Positions 31,098 to 40,033 of a stretch of DNA of 64,000 nt are shown piece after piece; within the stretch, counting starts at the first letter, position 1; the number at the start of each line of letters is the position of its first letter. The DNA is from JADJPG01 sp964491875 (GTDB taxonomy: Bacteria > Verrucomicrobiota > Verrucomicrobiia > Limisphaerales > JADJPG01). Location of the stretch: the NCBI GenBank assembly GCA_964491875.1, contig CAZBIC010000002.1, positions 186,001 to 250,000 on the forward strand. Reading direction: 5' to 3'. A program made the position numbers and the translations under genes. Under the pieces are notes generated by a model, which saw nothing but the letters and a program-made list of their open reading frames with translations, was not told the origin of the DNA and did no database searches.

Positions 31098-32441
31098 ATG
31101 ATCGCTTCCGCACCCGTGAATGTGCCTGTGCCGACACTCACTGCGCCGATTGACGAACCCGTGGCGGGAAATTATTTCGTCGCGGCTTATCCGCCGTTCT
31201 CGGCTTGGGATTCGGCGCAGGTTCCCGCGTTGCACGAAGCTCTCGCACAACCCGCGCCGGCCGCGCCTCTCGGCCTCTATGTCCATCTCCCCTTCTGTCA
31301 GAAGAAATGCGACTACTGCTACTATCTCTCATACATCGCGCAGCCGGCGGCAGTGGTGGATCGCTACCTGGATGCGGTGGTGCGGGAGATGGAGGTTTAC
31401 GCCACACAACCCGGCGTGAAGGGTCGCCCCGTTTCTTTCGCGTATTTCGGCGGCGGGACACCGTCCACGCTCAGTTCCACGCAAGTCCGTCGATTGGGAG
31501 ACGGGCTGCGCCGTGCGTTGGCATGGGACAACATCGAGGAAGTCACCTTCGAGTGCGCGCCGAGATCCGTGCGCCGTGAGTTCCTGGAATCGTTGCGGGA
31601 AATGGGCGTAACGCGCGTGAGCATGGGCGTCCAGAGTTTCGATAACGAGCTGCTCAAGCTCAACGGTCGCGTGCATCTGGCGGAGGATGTCTCGCGCGCC
31701 TACTCGATGATCCGGGAGGCGGATTTTGGCTGGGTGAACCTGGATTTGATGTGCGGCCTGCTCGGCGAGACAGAGGAGAAATGGCGCGAGTCCGTCCGGC
31801 GGGTCATCGAGTTGGGGCCGGACAGCATCACGATTTACCAGACCGAGATTCCACACAACACGCAGCTCTATCGCGACCTGACGTCGGGCGCGCTGCCCGC
31901 GCCACCTCTTTCGTGGAACATCAAACGCGCCCGGCTTGACGAAGGTTTCCGCGAACTGGAGCGCGCTGGCTACACCGTCGTGAGCGCCTACAACGCGGTG
32001 AAAGATCCGCAGCGTCACCGTTTCCTTTATCAGGATTACCTCTGGCGCGGCGCGGACATGCTTGGACTGGGCGTGGCGGCGTTCGGTTATTTTGGCGGCG
32101 TTCATTCTCAGAACCAAGTCACATTCGATCAATACGAAGCCGCCGTGGAACGGGGTGAATTGCCGGTCAAGCGCGCCTGCAAACTCTCGGCTCACGACCA
32201 GTTCGTGCGCGAGTTCGTCCTCCAGCTCAAACTCGGCGAAGTCCCCATCGCACTTTTTCATGAGCGGTTCGGCCTGAACACCGTGGTCCAGTTCTACGCC
32301 ACGCTGCGTATGTTCGCCAACGAAGGCTGGCTCACAGTGTCCGATGAGGCCGTGCGATTGACACGCCGGGGTTTGCTGCGCGTGGACCGCCTGCTGCCGC
32401 GCTTTTACGACTCCCGATTTCAAGATGTCCGTTACACCTGA
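31098..32441 (+). CDS. HemN/HemW-like radical SAM protein
   Basis: A 447-residue protein with the radical SAM cluster motif C67-x3-C71-x2-C74 in YVHLPFCQKKCDYCYY, the FGGGTPSTLS motif and the GVQSFDNELLKLNGR helix of the HemN/HemW family. It lacks the extra cysteine after the third that true HemN carries (CxxxCxxCxC), so it is closer to HemW-like members. Roles include anaerobic coproporphyrinogen III oxidation, heme trafficking or other tetrapyrrole chemistry. It has its own FNR/DNR-type box, which fits an anaerobic function. The start at 31098 is chosen over 31071 because transcription probably begins near 31097. The flavoprotein gene starts 21 nt downstream. Confidence 0.85.
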   Translation: MIASAPVNVPVPTLTAPIDEPVAGNYFVAAYPPFSAWDSAQVPALHEALAQPAPAAPLGLYVHLPFCQKKCDYCYYLSYIAQPAAVVDRYLDAVVREMEVYATQPGVKGRPVSFAYFGGGTPSTLSSTQVRRLGDGLRRALAWDNIEEVTFECAPRSVRREFLESLREMGVTRVSMGVQSFDNELLKLNGRVHLAEDVSRAYSMIREADFGWVNLDLMCGLLGETEEKWRESVRRVIELGPDSITIYQTEIPHNTQLYRDLTSGALPAPPLSWNIKRARLDEGFRELERAGYTVVSAYNAVKDPQRHRFLYQDYLWRGADMLGLGVAAFGYFGGVHSQNQVTFDQYEAAVERGELPVKRACKLSAHDQFVREFVLQLKLGEVPIALFHERFGLNTVVQFYATLRMFANEGWLTVSDEAVRLTRRGLLRVDRLLPRFYDSRFQDVRYT

Positions 32442-32462
32442 AACTCAATCCGCATCCATCCC

Positions 32463-33755
32463 ATGAACACAAATCCATCGTCCCGATCCATTACGAACTG
32501 CGATGTCGCCGTCATCGGCGGCGGTCCCGGCGGCGCAGCCCTAGCCACGTTTCTCGCCCGCGCCGGTCATCGTTGCGTCATCTTCGAGCAGGCGAAATTC
32601 CCGCGCTACCACATTGGCGAATCGCTCATCCCGCACACACATGGCATCTTCGACCGCCTCGGCCTGCTGCCGCAATTGCGCGCGTCCGCCTTCCCCGTGA
32701 AGCACAGCGTGCGCTTCGTGTCGCACGGTGGGAAGGAGTCCGTGCCGTTCTATTTCTCCGAGACCATTCCCGGCGAACGCGCGCGCACCTGGCAGGTCGA
32801 ACGCAGCCAGTTCGACGCGATGATGCTCGATCATGCACGCGCCGGCGGCGTCGAGGTTCACGAGCAAACCTCCATCGAAAAGGTGTTGTTCGAGGATGCC
32901 CGCGCGGTGGGCGTCCAGACTGTTTCAGCAGACGGGACGCGCGCCGAAGTGCGATCCAAAGTGGTCGTGGATGCCTCAGGCCGTGCTTGCATCATTGGCC
33001 GTCAACTCGGCCTGCGCAGTCCGTTGCCTGAACTCCGGAAAGCTTCGGCGTGGGGTTACTTTCGCGGCGGCAAGCGACTGCCCGGCATTGACGCTGGAGA
33101 GACCACCATGTTCCTCATCCCTGGTGGCGGCTGGTTCTGGTACATCCCGTTGCCCGACGACATGGTCAGCGTCGGCATTGTGGCTGATCCGGAATACGTG
33201 TTCTCCGAGTCCGACGACATGGAAGCCGCGTTCACCCGCGAAGTCGCCAAGTGCGCCCCATTGGCTGACCGGCTCTCCGCCGCCACGCGCGTGGGACCGG
33301 TGCGCGGCTCACGTCATCTCGCCTACCTGAACCTCCAGACCTGCGGAGACGGCTGGGTGATGATCGGCGACGCCCGTGCGTTCCTCGATCCGATTTACTC
33401 GTCCGGTCTTTACCTCGCGCTGGGGTCGGCTGAACTCGCCGCGCAGTGCATCGACGACGCCTTGAAAAACAACGACGTTTCCGCCGCGCGATTGGGCGCC
33501 TTCGAACCGGCGCTGTGGAAAGGAGTCGATGTCGTGCGCCGACTCATCCACGCCTTCTATGATCCGAACTTCAGCTTCCCGAAATTCGCCGAACGCTTCC
33601 CCGAGCATCGCGCCGCGCTCATCGACTGCCTCATCGGCGACGTGATCAAAGACATGAGCGCCTTCACGACCGCGCTGGCGCAAATGACGCCGCCTCCGCC
33701 ACCGCTCGGATCAAACATCCCGAATCCCTCGGAACCCGAACTGGCGAGCGTGTAG
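32463..33755 (+). CDS. FAD-dependent oxidoreductase, flavin-halogenase/geranylgeranyl-reductase-like
   Basis: A 430-residue soluble flavoprotein. The N-terminus has the FAD dinucleotide motif GGGPGGAALATFLARAG, then FPRYHIGESLIP as in flavin-dependent halogenases and geranylgeranyl reductases, and a second FAD motif (GDARAFLDPIYSSGL). A W-x-W-x-I-P sequence (W224, W226, I228, P229) matches the signature of flavin-dependent halogenases. That motif also occurs in non-halogenating relatives, so activity is not assigned. It lies 21 nt after the HemN-like gene and probably shares its transcript, suggesting a joint role, perhaps tetrapyrrole modification. Confidence 0.8.
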   Translation: MNTNPSSRSITNCDVAVIGGGPGGAALATFLARAGHRCVIFEQAKFPRYHIGESLIPHTHGIFDRLGLLPQLRASAFPVKHSVRFVSHGGKESVPFYFSETIPGERARTWQVERSQFDAMMLDHARAGGVEVHEQTSIEKVLFEDARAVGVQTVSADGTRAEVRSKVVVDASGRACIIGRQLGLRSPLPELRKASAWGYFRGGKRLPGIDAGETTMFLIPGGGWFWYIPLPDDMVSVGIVADPEYVFSESDDMEAAFTREVAKCAPLADRLSAATRVGPVRGSRHLAYLNLQTCGDGWVMIGDARAFLDPIYSSGLYLALGSAELAAQCIDDALKNNDVSAARLGAFEPALWKGVDVVRRLIHAFYDPNFSFPKFAERFPEHRAALIDCLIGDVIKDMSAFTTALAQMTPPPPPLGSNIPNPSEPELASV

Positions 33756-33788
33756 AGCCAAGACTGGCGCATGCGCCCAAATCCTTCC

Positions 33789-34345
33789 ATGCACACACAT
33801 CGTAACTCGGTCTCTCTGCCGTTGACGCTGGGTGTAGCGGGATTAACGGTGGCACTGATATGGCCCTGCGCTACATTGCAGCCCAAGCCTTCGCCGCCTA
33901 TTTCCAAAGGACCATATCTTCAGGCGCCCGGCTCCGACACGATGACCGGGATGTGGGAGTCCCCCATCAATCATCCGGGCGCGGTTTACTTCGGTTGCGA
34001 GGCTTGCCTGGACCAGTGCCTCGGCCTAATCCCACCCCGGAGATTGAAGGGTGTGTCTTCATTCCGGCGTACGAATGTCGTCGCTCGTCTCACCAATGGC
34101 GTGATGGTGAATGCCATTCTTTCAGTGCCGGGCAATCACGAGGAGGACTTGAAGAACTATCTCGCCTACTTCCCGATGCTGGGCACGAATCGCTGGTATT
34201 CGTTCGACGCCGGACCCGTCCTTCGTTGGAGAAGACCTGCTGGAGTCGACAGCTCCATGGAAGGTCGTATTCGTCCACAATCCCGTAATTCAATTACGGA
34301 CATCACAACTCGGACTGGGGTCACCATACTGACGTGCCACTCATT
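33789..34345 (+). pseudogene. Decayed purple acid phosphatase-type metallophosphoesterase
   Basis: A signal peptide and the start of a purple-acid-phosphatase N-terminal domain (GPYLQAPGSDTM, WESPINHPGAVYFG) can be read from 33789. Then the frame jumps straight to the metal-binding VPGNHEEDLKNYL and NRWYSFDAGPV. After a frameshift near 34220 the sequence LLESTAPWKVVFVHNP appears in another frame. Large internal segments with the first metal ligands are missing, so the gene carries at least two internal deletions and a frameshift. A 234-codon frame remains open to 34475, but its last third has no family resemblance. Confidence 0.8.
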
Positions 34346-35057
34346 CCATACCCTGTTGAAAACAGTCCGTATGAAACTGGCCTTTCATAGGAGATCAATC
34401 TTGCTCGCAGCCTGCGCCAAACGAAGTCTTCTGTGCGGGAGGCATCTCGTTACGCGCAGAGCTGCGGGCATTTAAGATGAGCGGAACCTGCTCGCGCAAT
34501 TGGGAGAATGACTTTCGCTGATGCATGACAAATCTACCCTGCCGTGAACGAGTCAGAGGGTGATCATTCACTCAAGGAACGCAGCAAGACGTACCGGGAG
34601 GGGCGAATTACCGCCCTGTGGAAATCGTGGTCTAATTTGAATGCCCAGACGTATCTTGGATCTTGGAAGCGATTCTTCAGATTTGGGCATCCCGACTCGA
34701 AGAGCGACTCCAATTCTTTCGAGGTTAGATTTGATACTGCCATCTGATACTGTTTGCGTTTTATGGAGCCCAAAATGGCTAAAAGCAGCTAAAGGCTAAA
34801 GTGAGAAAAGTCCCGAAAAATAAGGGCAATCAAGAGGTGCTAAAGCTAGCAAACGGGGTAGGAACATTTTCCAGGCGTGTGCCTTAAACCACTCAGCCAT
34901 CTCTCCACCGAGCGGCCATAATGTGGAGAAGCGGGCGCTTTGAGGCAACGCTTTTTCTGCATGGCGCATGGTTCGGCGCTTCGGCTGGCCAGCCAGCTTG
35001 AATTCCCGGCTGGCCATGGCGTCGGATTATTCGTTCAATTGCGACATCAATCACTCA
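34346..35057. other. Gene-poor, lower-GC region
   Basis: No coding sequence is supported here. The stretch is visibly more AT-rich than its neighbours, and short overlapping frames on both strands at 34544-34773 show no recognisable family. It contains the tRNA-Ser fragment described separately. Next to a decayed phosphatase gene, this is probably a scar of past insertion and deletion. Confidence 0.5.
34868..34906 (-). pseudogene. tRNA-Ser(GGA) 5' half, truncated
   Basis: Read on the minus strand from 34906, the sequence begins GGAGAGATGGCTGAGTGG and continues through a D-arm to an anticodon loop CTGGAAA (anticodon GGA), as in tRNA-Ser. After the loop the 3' anticodon strand no longer pairs (ATGTT instead of GCGTG), and there is no variable arm, TTCGA loop or matching acceptor strand in the next 100 nt. 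It is therefore a broken copy, not a functional tRNA. Confidence 0.75.
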
Positions 35058-35855
35058 ATGAAAGCCATCAGCCTTTTCCTCGTGCTCCTGACCGGAGCGG
35101 TTCTCCTGCCGTCGTCCGCACTCGCCGCCACCAAGCCGTTGCGCGTGCTGCTCATCACCGGCGGTTGCTGCCATGATTATGGCAAGCAGAAGGATCTTTT
35201 GAAGGAAGGCATTGAGAAACGCGCGAACGTGGAGGTCACGCAGGTTCACAGCGAGGACAAGAGCACCAAGGCGCGATTCGAGATGTATGAAAAGGCCGAC
35301 TGGGCCACGGGCTACGACGCGGTCATTCACGACGAATGCTCCGCGGATGTGAAGGACATGCCGTACGTGCAGAACATTCTCAACGCGCACAAGGGCGGCG
35401 TCGGCGCGGTGAATCTGCACTGCGCGATGCATTGCTACCGGACGGGCACGGATGACTGGTTCCAGTTCGTCGGCATCCAATCTACCGGCCACGGCCCGCA
35501 GCTGCCGATCTCCATCAACTTCGTCGACAAGGATCACGGCATTACGCGCGGTCTCGAAGACTGGACGACGATCAACGAGGAGCTTTACAACAACATCAAA
35601 ATCTTCCCCACCGCCCATCCACTCGCGCGCGGCAAACAGGTGGTGAAGCGCAAGGACGGCACGGAGAAAACCGAGGATGTCGTCGTGGCCTGGGCGAACG
35701 AGTATGGCAAGGGCAAGGTCTTCAGCACCACGCTCGGGCACAACAACGGCACGGTGGGCGATCCCCGTTATCTCGACCTCGTGACCCGCGGAATCCTGTG
35801 GTCCTGCGGTAAACTCGGCGCCGACGGCAAGCCCTTGGCCGGCTACGCGAAGTAG
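35058..35855 (+). CDS. Secreted ThuA-like domain protein
   Basis: A 265-residue protein with a clear signal peptide (1-23, ALAA). It has the ThuA fold motifs RVLLITGGCCHDY, YDAVIHDEC, GVGAVNLHCAMHCYR, VAWANEYGKGKVFSTTLGHNNG. It is monocistronic and unlike the operon-borne ThuA protein at 22766. The start at 35058 is chosen because it directly precedes the signal peptide; there is no Shine-Dalgarno sequence. It probably acts on an exported sugar derivative; exact substrate unknown. Confidence 0.85.
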   Translation: MKAISLFLVLLTGAVLLPSSALAATKPLRVLLITGGCCHDYGKQKDLLKEGIEKRANVEVTQVHSEDKSTKARFEMYEKADWATGYDAVIHDECSADVKDMPYVQNILNAHKGGVGAVNLHCAMHCYRTGTDDWFQFVGIQSTGHGPQLPISINFVDKDHGITRGLEDWTTINEELYNNIKIFPTAHPLARGKQVVKRKDGTEKTEDVVVAWANEYGKGKVFSTTLGHNNGTVGDPRYLDLVTRGILWSCGKLGADGKPLAGYAK

Positions 35856-35894
35856 AATCCGCCTCCGCTTCCCGACAAAATACGGTTAAAGCTC

Positions 35895-35967
35895 TCATCA
35901 TCCACTCCGATGAAGTGGGGAAGTCTGTCTCCATTGGAGACACGAGAACCCATCCACAGGATGATGA
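35895..35967 (+). repeat. Nested inverted and direct repeats in leader of DUF2569 gene
   Basis: An outer 9-bp inverted repeat (TCATCATCC at 35895-35903, GGATGATGA at 35959-35967) encloses an inner 7-bp one (TGTCTCC at 35926-35932, GGAGACA at 35936-35942). GATGAAGTG also occurs twice as a direct repeat (35909-35917 and 35963-35971). The second copy ends three bases before the ATG. It could be a structured leader or an operator cluster. Confidence 0.5.
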
Positions 35968-35973
35968 AGTGCC

Positions 35974-36702
35974 ATGAATCACGAGCCTCAGCTTGAAGGC
36001 GGCCCACGAGGAACTGCTGCCACCAAACTTTTCGGAGTCGTCTCCGCAGATGTCGCCATGGCGGTCGGCGCCTGGCTGCTTTGCCTCACAGGGCTGATGT
36101 CTCTCTTCACTCCATCGACCCTTCCCTCGGCCGCGATCCTTCGGCTGGCGCTGGTAGGGACGGGTTTCGCCCTTTACGGCTACGGACGGACGCAGAAACA
36201 GCGCGACGCCCAGGCGAAGGCGGGCGCGAGTGAAACGCAGATGGTTCGCGGACTCGGCGGCTGGTTGATCGCTCTCGCCGTCCTGATCGGTGTGACTCTC
36301 GTGTCCGCCGTGGTTCAGGCCGTCGCTGACATTCCACTCATCGCCGAAGGGAAAGTCTGGGCCGCCTACACCACGCCGGGACAGCCCGCCTACCATCCTG
36401 GCTGGGCGCTTCTGCTCACTCTCGACTGGGGCACGAATCTCTTCGTCATCGTGTTCTTCCCAGTTCTGCTCTCGCTCTTTCTCCAGCGACGGCGAGCTTT
36501 TCGCCCGTTTACAGTCGGCACTCTTGTTTTTCTCGTCATCCTGTCGGCCATGCGCCTGTGGCAGGTCAACTACGTTCCGCACATCCCGAACGACGCGCAG
36601 GCTTCTCAGTTCTGGGCCCTGATCATGACGCTCGGCAATGCGACGATCTGGATTCCTTATCTGCTGAAGTCCAAGCGCGCCCGCATCACCTTCGACCAGT
36701 AG
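35974..36702 (+). CDS. DUF2569-like membrane protein
   Basis: A 242-residue protein with about six hydrophobic segments in two groups (about 25-65 and 90-235). The segment RGLGGWLIALAVLIGV is the DUF2569 signature. Function of the family is unknown. It follows the ThuA gene after 118 nt and its leader carries nested repeats. It converges with the esterase gene, separated by only 4 nt. Confidence 0.7.
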   Translation: MNHEPQLEGGPRGTAATKLFGVVSADVAMAVGAWLLCLTGLMSLFTPSTLPSAAILRLALVGTGFALYGYGRTQKQRDAQAKAGASETQMVRGLGGWLIALAVLIGVTLVSAVVQAVADIPLIAEGKVWAAYTTPGQPAYHPGWALLLTLDWGTNLFVIVFFPVLLSLFLQRRRAFRPFTVGTLVFLVILSAMRLWQVNYVPHIPNDAQASQFWALIMTLGNATIWIPYLLKSKRARITFDQ

Positions 36703-36706
36703 TCGA

Positions 36707-38815
36707 TCAACGCCGGGTAACCGCCCGCCATTCGAACCGTCCCCGCCCGCCGGCCAGAGCAGAAACTCTCGCAGGATAGTCCCATGCCGTCGCATCGTCC
36801 GAGGCGACATTCACCACACAACGCTCCTCCGCGACCGCCAGCAGCTGCGGAACGTCGAGCACCCGCAGCACGTTCAAATAATCCGGCCCCTGCTCGAACG
36901 ATACGGTCGGTCGGACGAGATCCAGTCGCTTCACTGAATCCTCAAACACCGCGGCGCACGCGGCGTTGACGGCCATCACGCCGGAAGCCACAAGGCTCAA
37001 CTCCGAGGAACTCAACGCTGGCACCAATCGTATCGCCCGGCTCGCCTGCCGAACATCCCAGACGCGCATCGAGTCCAGCGTTTGCCCCAGCAGCATAAAG
37101 CGCCGGCGAATCTGCACGACGCGACGCTGGTCCGCGCTCCACGCGTTCAGCCCGATGCCCCGCGGCGCGAAGAACACAACCGCGACGTCGTCTGCCGTCA
37201 ACTTCCGCAACGCTTTCTGCGCGTCAGCGGAAAGCACGGGACTCGAGCTCGCGAGCAGGGACGATTCTTCCGCCAGCGCATCGCCAAAGACGCTCCGCAA
37301 CTGCGCGAGTTCCTGACTCCATTGAACGTCGTCAAGAACTCGAAACGACGTCTTCTTAGCGGGCGGGCTGCTCGTCTTGCTGAGCACATACAGCCGCAGC
37401 CGCATCGTCGGTTCGCTGTTGAAATCGAATCCCTCCAACGTCAGCCCTGCGACCGAGCGGGTGAACTTTCGTTCAGCGAGCAAAGGTGCGGATTCGGTCG
37501 GCCAGCCGGCGAAGCTGCGTTCAAGCAACTCCTGCTTCCAGCGCGCGGCGAGCGCCGACCATTCCGCTCGACTCGTAGGAACGGGCACGGCGGCGGCCTT
37601 CGGCACGAACGTGGCATGGATATTCGTATTCACGGCGTCAGCCGGAAGCGTTCGGAAGACTTTCAGTTCCTGCGGCGAAAACGGTCCTGTCGCCGAAAGG
37701 TCGACGATCGGATCTCCGCCCTTCAAATGCGCATTGAACCAGCGGAACACCGGCACCTGCAAATCCTGCGTGTCCTTGTGCGGGCCGGGCGCGATCACGA
37801 GACCAAGGTTCGTTGACGCACCGAAGAGTTCGTAGATGCGCCGGGTCTGGGCATGCAAGCGCACCACGCCATCGAGCGGGAAGATCGTGTCGGCATCCGT
37901 GTTCACGATGAGCAATGGCCTCGGCGCCACCAGCGCGGCGATTTGCGCGTAGTCCCAGCGCCGCGTGTTCACGGTGAACATGCAATCGCAATGCCCTTCC
38001 ACCGTTCCGTCGATGACGTGGTCGTGCAGATCGGTGATGCCTGCGGTCGGAGCGACGGCCTTGATGCGATCATCAATCGCGGTAATCCACCAGCTATAGG
38101 CACCGCCACCGGAACGGCCCGTGGCGCCGAAGCGATTCGTGTCTACTTCAGGTCGCGTGCTCAGATAATCCAGCGCACGAATGCAGTTCCACGCCTCGAC
38201 TCCCGCAGGCGAATAGCCGCGGCTGTTCCACCACCACATTCCCTCGCGATACGTGCCGTGATGAAGTCCGAGAATCTCGCCGAGCTGCAACGTGTCCACG
38301 ACCAGGCAGACGTAGCCGCTGCGCGCGAACCACGCGCCGTAGTGTTGATACAGCGCCTTGTTGCCGTAGCTGACTCCGTTGGAACTGACGCCGCCGTGGC
38401 CGTTGAGGTAGAGGATGGTGGGCGCGGGCTTCGACAGGTTCTTCGGCAAATAAAGATTCGCGGTGACGTAGAGTCCGGGCAGCGACTGGAAGTGGAGGTT
38501 CTCGACGGTGAACTCTTCGCGTTCGAGCTTTCCCGTCACGGTGACGCGCAGATCGCCACGCGGCGGCGGCGGATTCAGGCCGAGCATGTCGATCAGTTCG
38601 CGACGATATTCTTCGCGCCGCGACTTCCAGTCATCGAGCGAACGGATGTCCGCAAGACAGCGGGCGGACAACTTCTCCGTCTCGGCGCGGAATGTCTCGG
38701 CCAGCATCCGGTCGCCCGGAGTTTTGATCGCCAGAGGGTAATTGGCCGGAGTGGCCAGACGAGTAGTAACGAGGAGTGTGCCGAGGACCAACAACTGGAC
38801 GCCGGGGAATTTCAT
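36707..38815 (-). CDS. Secreted alpha/beta hydrolase, acetyl-xylan-esterase-like
   Basis: About 702 residues. A signal peptide (1-24) precedes an alpha/beta-hydrolase domain (about 80-395) with NGHGG near the oxyanion site, the nucleophile S235 in GRSGGGAYSW, an acidic residue in NTDADTIFPLDG and a histidine in APGPHKDTQ. A C-terminal region of about 300 residues appears to hold a second, degenerate hydrolase-like fold (VFFAPRGIGLNAW, LVASGVMAVNAACAA). The family includes acetyl-xylan and glucuronoyl esterases. The start at 38815 is used because it begins the signal peptide. Confidence 0.75.
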   Translation of the reverse strand: MKFPGVQLLVLGTLLVTTRLATPANYPLAIKTPGDRMLAETFRAETEKLSARCLADIRSLDDWKSRREEYRRELIDMLGLNPPPPRGDLRVTVTGKLEREEFTVENLHFQSLPGLYVTANLYLPKNLSKPAPTILYLNGHGGVSSNGVSYGNKALYQHYGAWFARSGYVCLVVDTLQLGEILGLHHGTYREGMWWWNSRGYSPAGVEAWNCIRALDYLSTRPEVDTNRFGATGRSGGGAYSWWITAIDDRIKAVAPTAGITDLHDHVIDGTVEGHCDCMFTVNTRRWDYAQIAALVAPRPLLIVNTDADTIFPLDGVVRLHAQTRRIYELFGASTNLGLVIAPGPHKDTQDLQVPVFRWFNAHLKGGDPIVDLSATGPFSPQELKVFRTLPADAVNTNIHATFVPKAAAVPVPTSRAEWSALAARWKQELLERSFAGWPTESAPLLAERKFTRSVAGLTLEGFDFNSEPTMRLRLYVLSKTSSPPAKKTSFRVLDDVQWSQELAQLRSVFGDALAEESSLLASSSPVLSADAQKALRKLTADDVAVVFFAPRGIGLNAWSADQRRVVQIRRRFMLLGQTLDSMRVWDVRQASRAIRLVPALSSSELSLVASGVMAVNAACAAVFEDSVKRLDLVRPTVSFEQGPDYLNVLRVLDVPQLLAVAEERCVVNVASDDATAWDYPARVSALAGGRGRFEWRAVTRR

Positions 38816-38939
38816 GCGGGCGAGAATGTGGCGTCGCGAAAGCTCTCGCAAGTCCCGAGGCGGGCGGAAGGACTGGACGACAACGGATTCCAGGGCGATA
38901 CGCTTTGCCTTCGCCTCGCAATGCGGGTCTACTGCGGCG

Positions 38940-39851
38940 ATGCGCGTGTTGATTGTGGGATGCGGTTACGTGGGAATTCCGCTCGGCGCCGAGTTGGTGA
39001 AGCTCGGCCACGAAGTTTTCGGACTGCGCCGCAGCGCAGACGGCGATGCCGAGCTCACGGCGGCCGGCATCAAGCCGCTGGTCGGTGACATCACGCGCGC
39101 GGAAGATCTCGCCAAACTCCCGGGGCCGTTCGACTGGGTGGTAAACACCGTGTCCTCCAGCAAAGGCGGGGAGGAAGAGTATCGCCAGGTCTACCTTCAG
39201 GGAACTCGCAACCTCATCGAATGGCTCGGACCAACGGCGCTCAAGAAGTACGTCTACACCAGCAGCACCAGCGTCTACGGACAGACGGACGGCTCCGTCG
39301 TCAAGGAATCCAGCCCCACCGAACCCGCCAGCGCGACCAGCAAGCTGCTGGTGGAAACCGAGAATCTCCTGATCAACGCCGCGCAAACCGCGAAGTTCCC
39401 CGCCGTGGTCTTGCGCGTCGCCGGCATCTACGGTCCGGAACGCGGCCATCTTTTCCTCCAGTATTTGCGAGGCGAAGCGCGCATTGCCGGCAAGGGCGAA
39501 CGCATCATCAACATGATTCACCGCGACGACGTGGTGACCTCCATCATCGCGGCCCTGAAGAGCGGCCGCGCGGGGGAAGTTTACAATGTCAGCGACGACG
39601 AGCCGGTCGCGCAGATCCATTTCTTTCGCTGGCTCTCCGAAACGCTCGGCAAATGGATGCCACCTTTCGCGACGGAGGAGGAGAACGCCGCTCGCAAACG
39701 TGGCCTGACGAACAAGAAGATTTCCAACCGCCGCTTAAAGATGGAACTGGGCGTGGCGCTCAAGCATCCGACCTTCCGGCAGGGTTACACCGCGGAGATC
39801 CTTCGCCTCGAACGATCCGGCGGCCTCGATATCAAACCCGACGTCCGATAA
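38940..39851 (+). CDS. NAD-dependent epimerase/dehydratase family protein (YeeZ-like)
   Basis: A 303-residue extended short-chain dehydrogenase. It has a Rossmann motif (IVGCGYVGIPLG), WVVNTVSS, KYVYTSSTSVYG, VLRVAGIYGPERG and IHRDDVV. The tyrosine of the usual YxxxK appears as serine (S-A-T-S-K), as in some divergent members, so catalysis is uncertain. The start at 38940 lies in a short divergent gap (124 nt) from the esterase gene. Longer in-frame extensions upstream would overlap that gene and lack family resemblance. Confidence 0.85.
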   Translation: MRVLIVGCGYVGIPLGAELVKLGHEVFGLRRSADGDAELTAAGIKPLVGDITRAEDLAKLPGPFDWVVNTVSSSKGGEEEYRQVYLQGTRNLIEWLGPTALKKYVYTSSTSVYGQTDGSVVKESSPTEPASATSKLLVETENLLINAAQTAKFPAVVLRVAGIYGPERGHLFLQYLRGEARIAGKGERIINMIHRDDVVTSIIAALKSGRAGEVYNVSDDEPVAQIHFFRWLSETLGKWMPPFATEEENAARKRGLTNKKISNRRLKMELGVALKHPTFRQGYTAEILRLERSGGLDIKPDVR

Positions 39852-39963
39852 GTCGAATCCACCTCCATTCGAGCGTCGGCAGGCGCCAAAGGCGGGCCGG
39901 ACAATTTCTCATAAAGTGGCAGCAAACCATGCAGTCGGCGCTTTTGGACCCCGCAAATCGTCG

Positions 39964-39991
39964 TTGACGGTGGGGGGTTCACGGGTAACAT
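39964..39991 (+). promoter_or_regulatory. Sigma-70-type promoter of gap
   Basis: TTGACG (39964-39969) and TAACAT (39986-39991) are spaced by 16 nt in the intergenic region, about 42 nt before the gap ATG. No competing signal was seen. Confidence 0.55.
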
Positions 39992-40033
39992 CGCGCGCCT
40001 AACTTTTAGTAACCGCAACGAAAGAAACAAACT

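Noticed and set aside
33766..33777. Perfect 12-bp palindrome GGCGCATGCGCC after the flavoprotein gene as a terminator
   Set aside because: It has no loop and no T-run on either strand; short perfect palindromes are common in GC-rich DNA.
33771..34475. A real 234-residue membrane-anchored protein
   Set aside because: The recognisable pieces are non-adjacent parts of purple acid phosphatases, and another part continues in a different frame, so it is a pseudogene.
34544..34773. Two overlapping short frames on opposite strands
   Set aside because: Neither has a start signal or known family, and they cannot both be genes; the region looks decayed.
34796..35017. A 73-residue minus-strand protein
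   Set aside because: The middle reads MAEWFKAHAWK, the well-known mistranslation of a tRNA-Ser gene.
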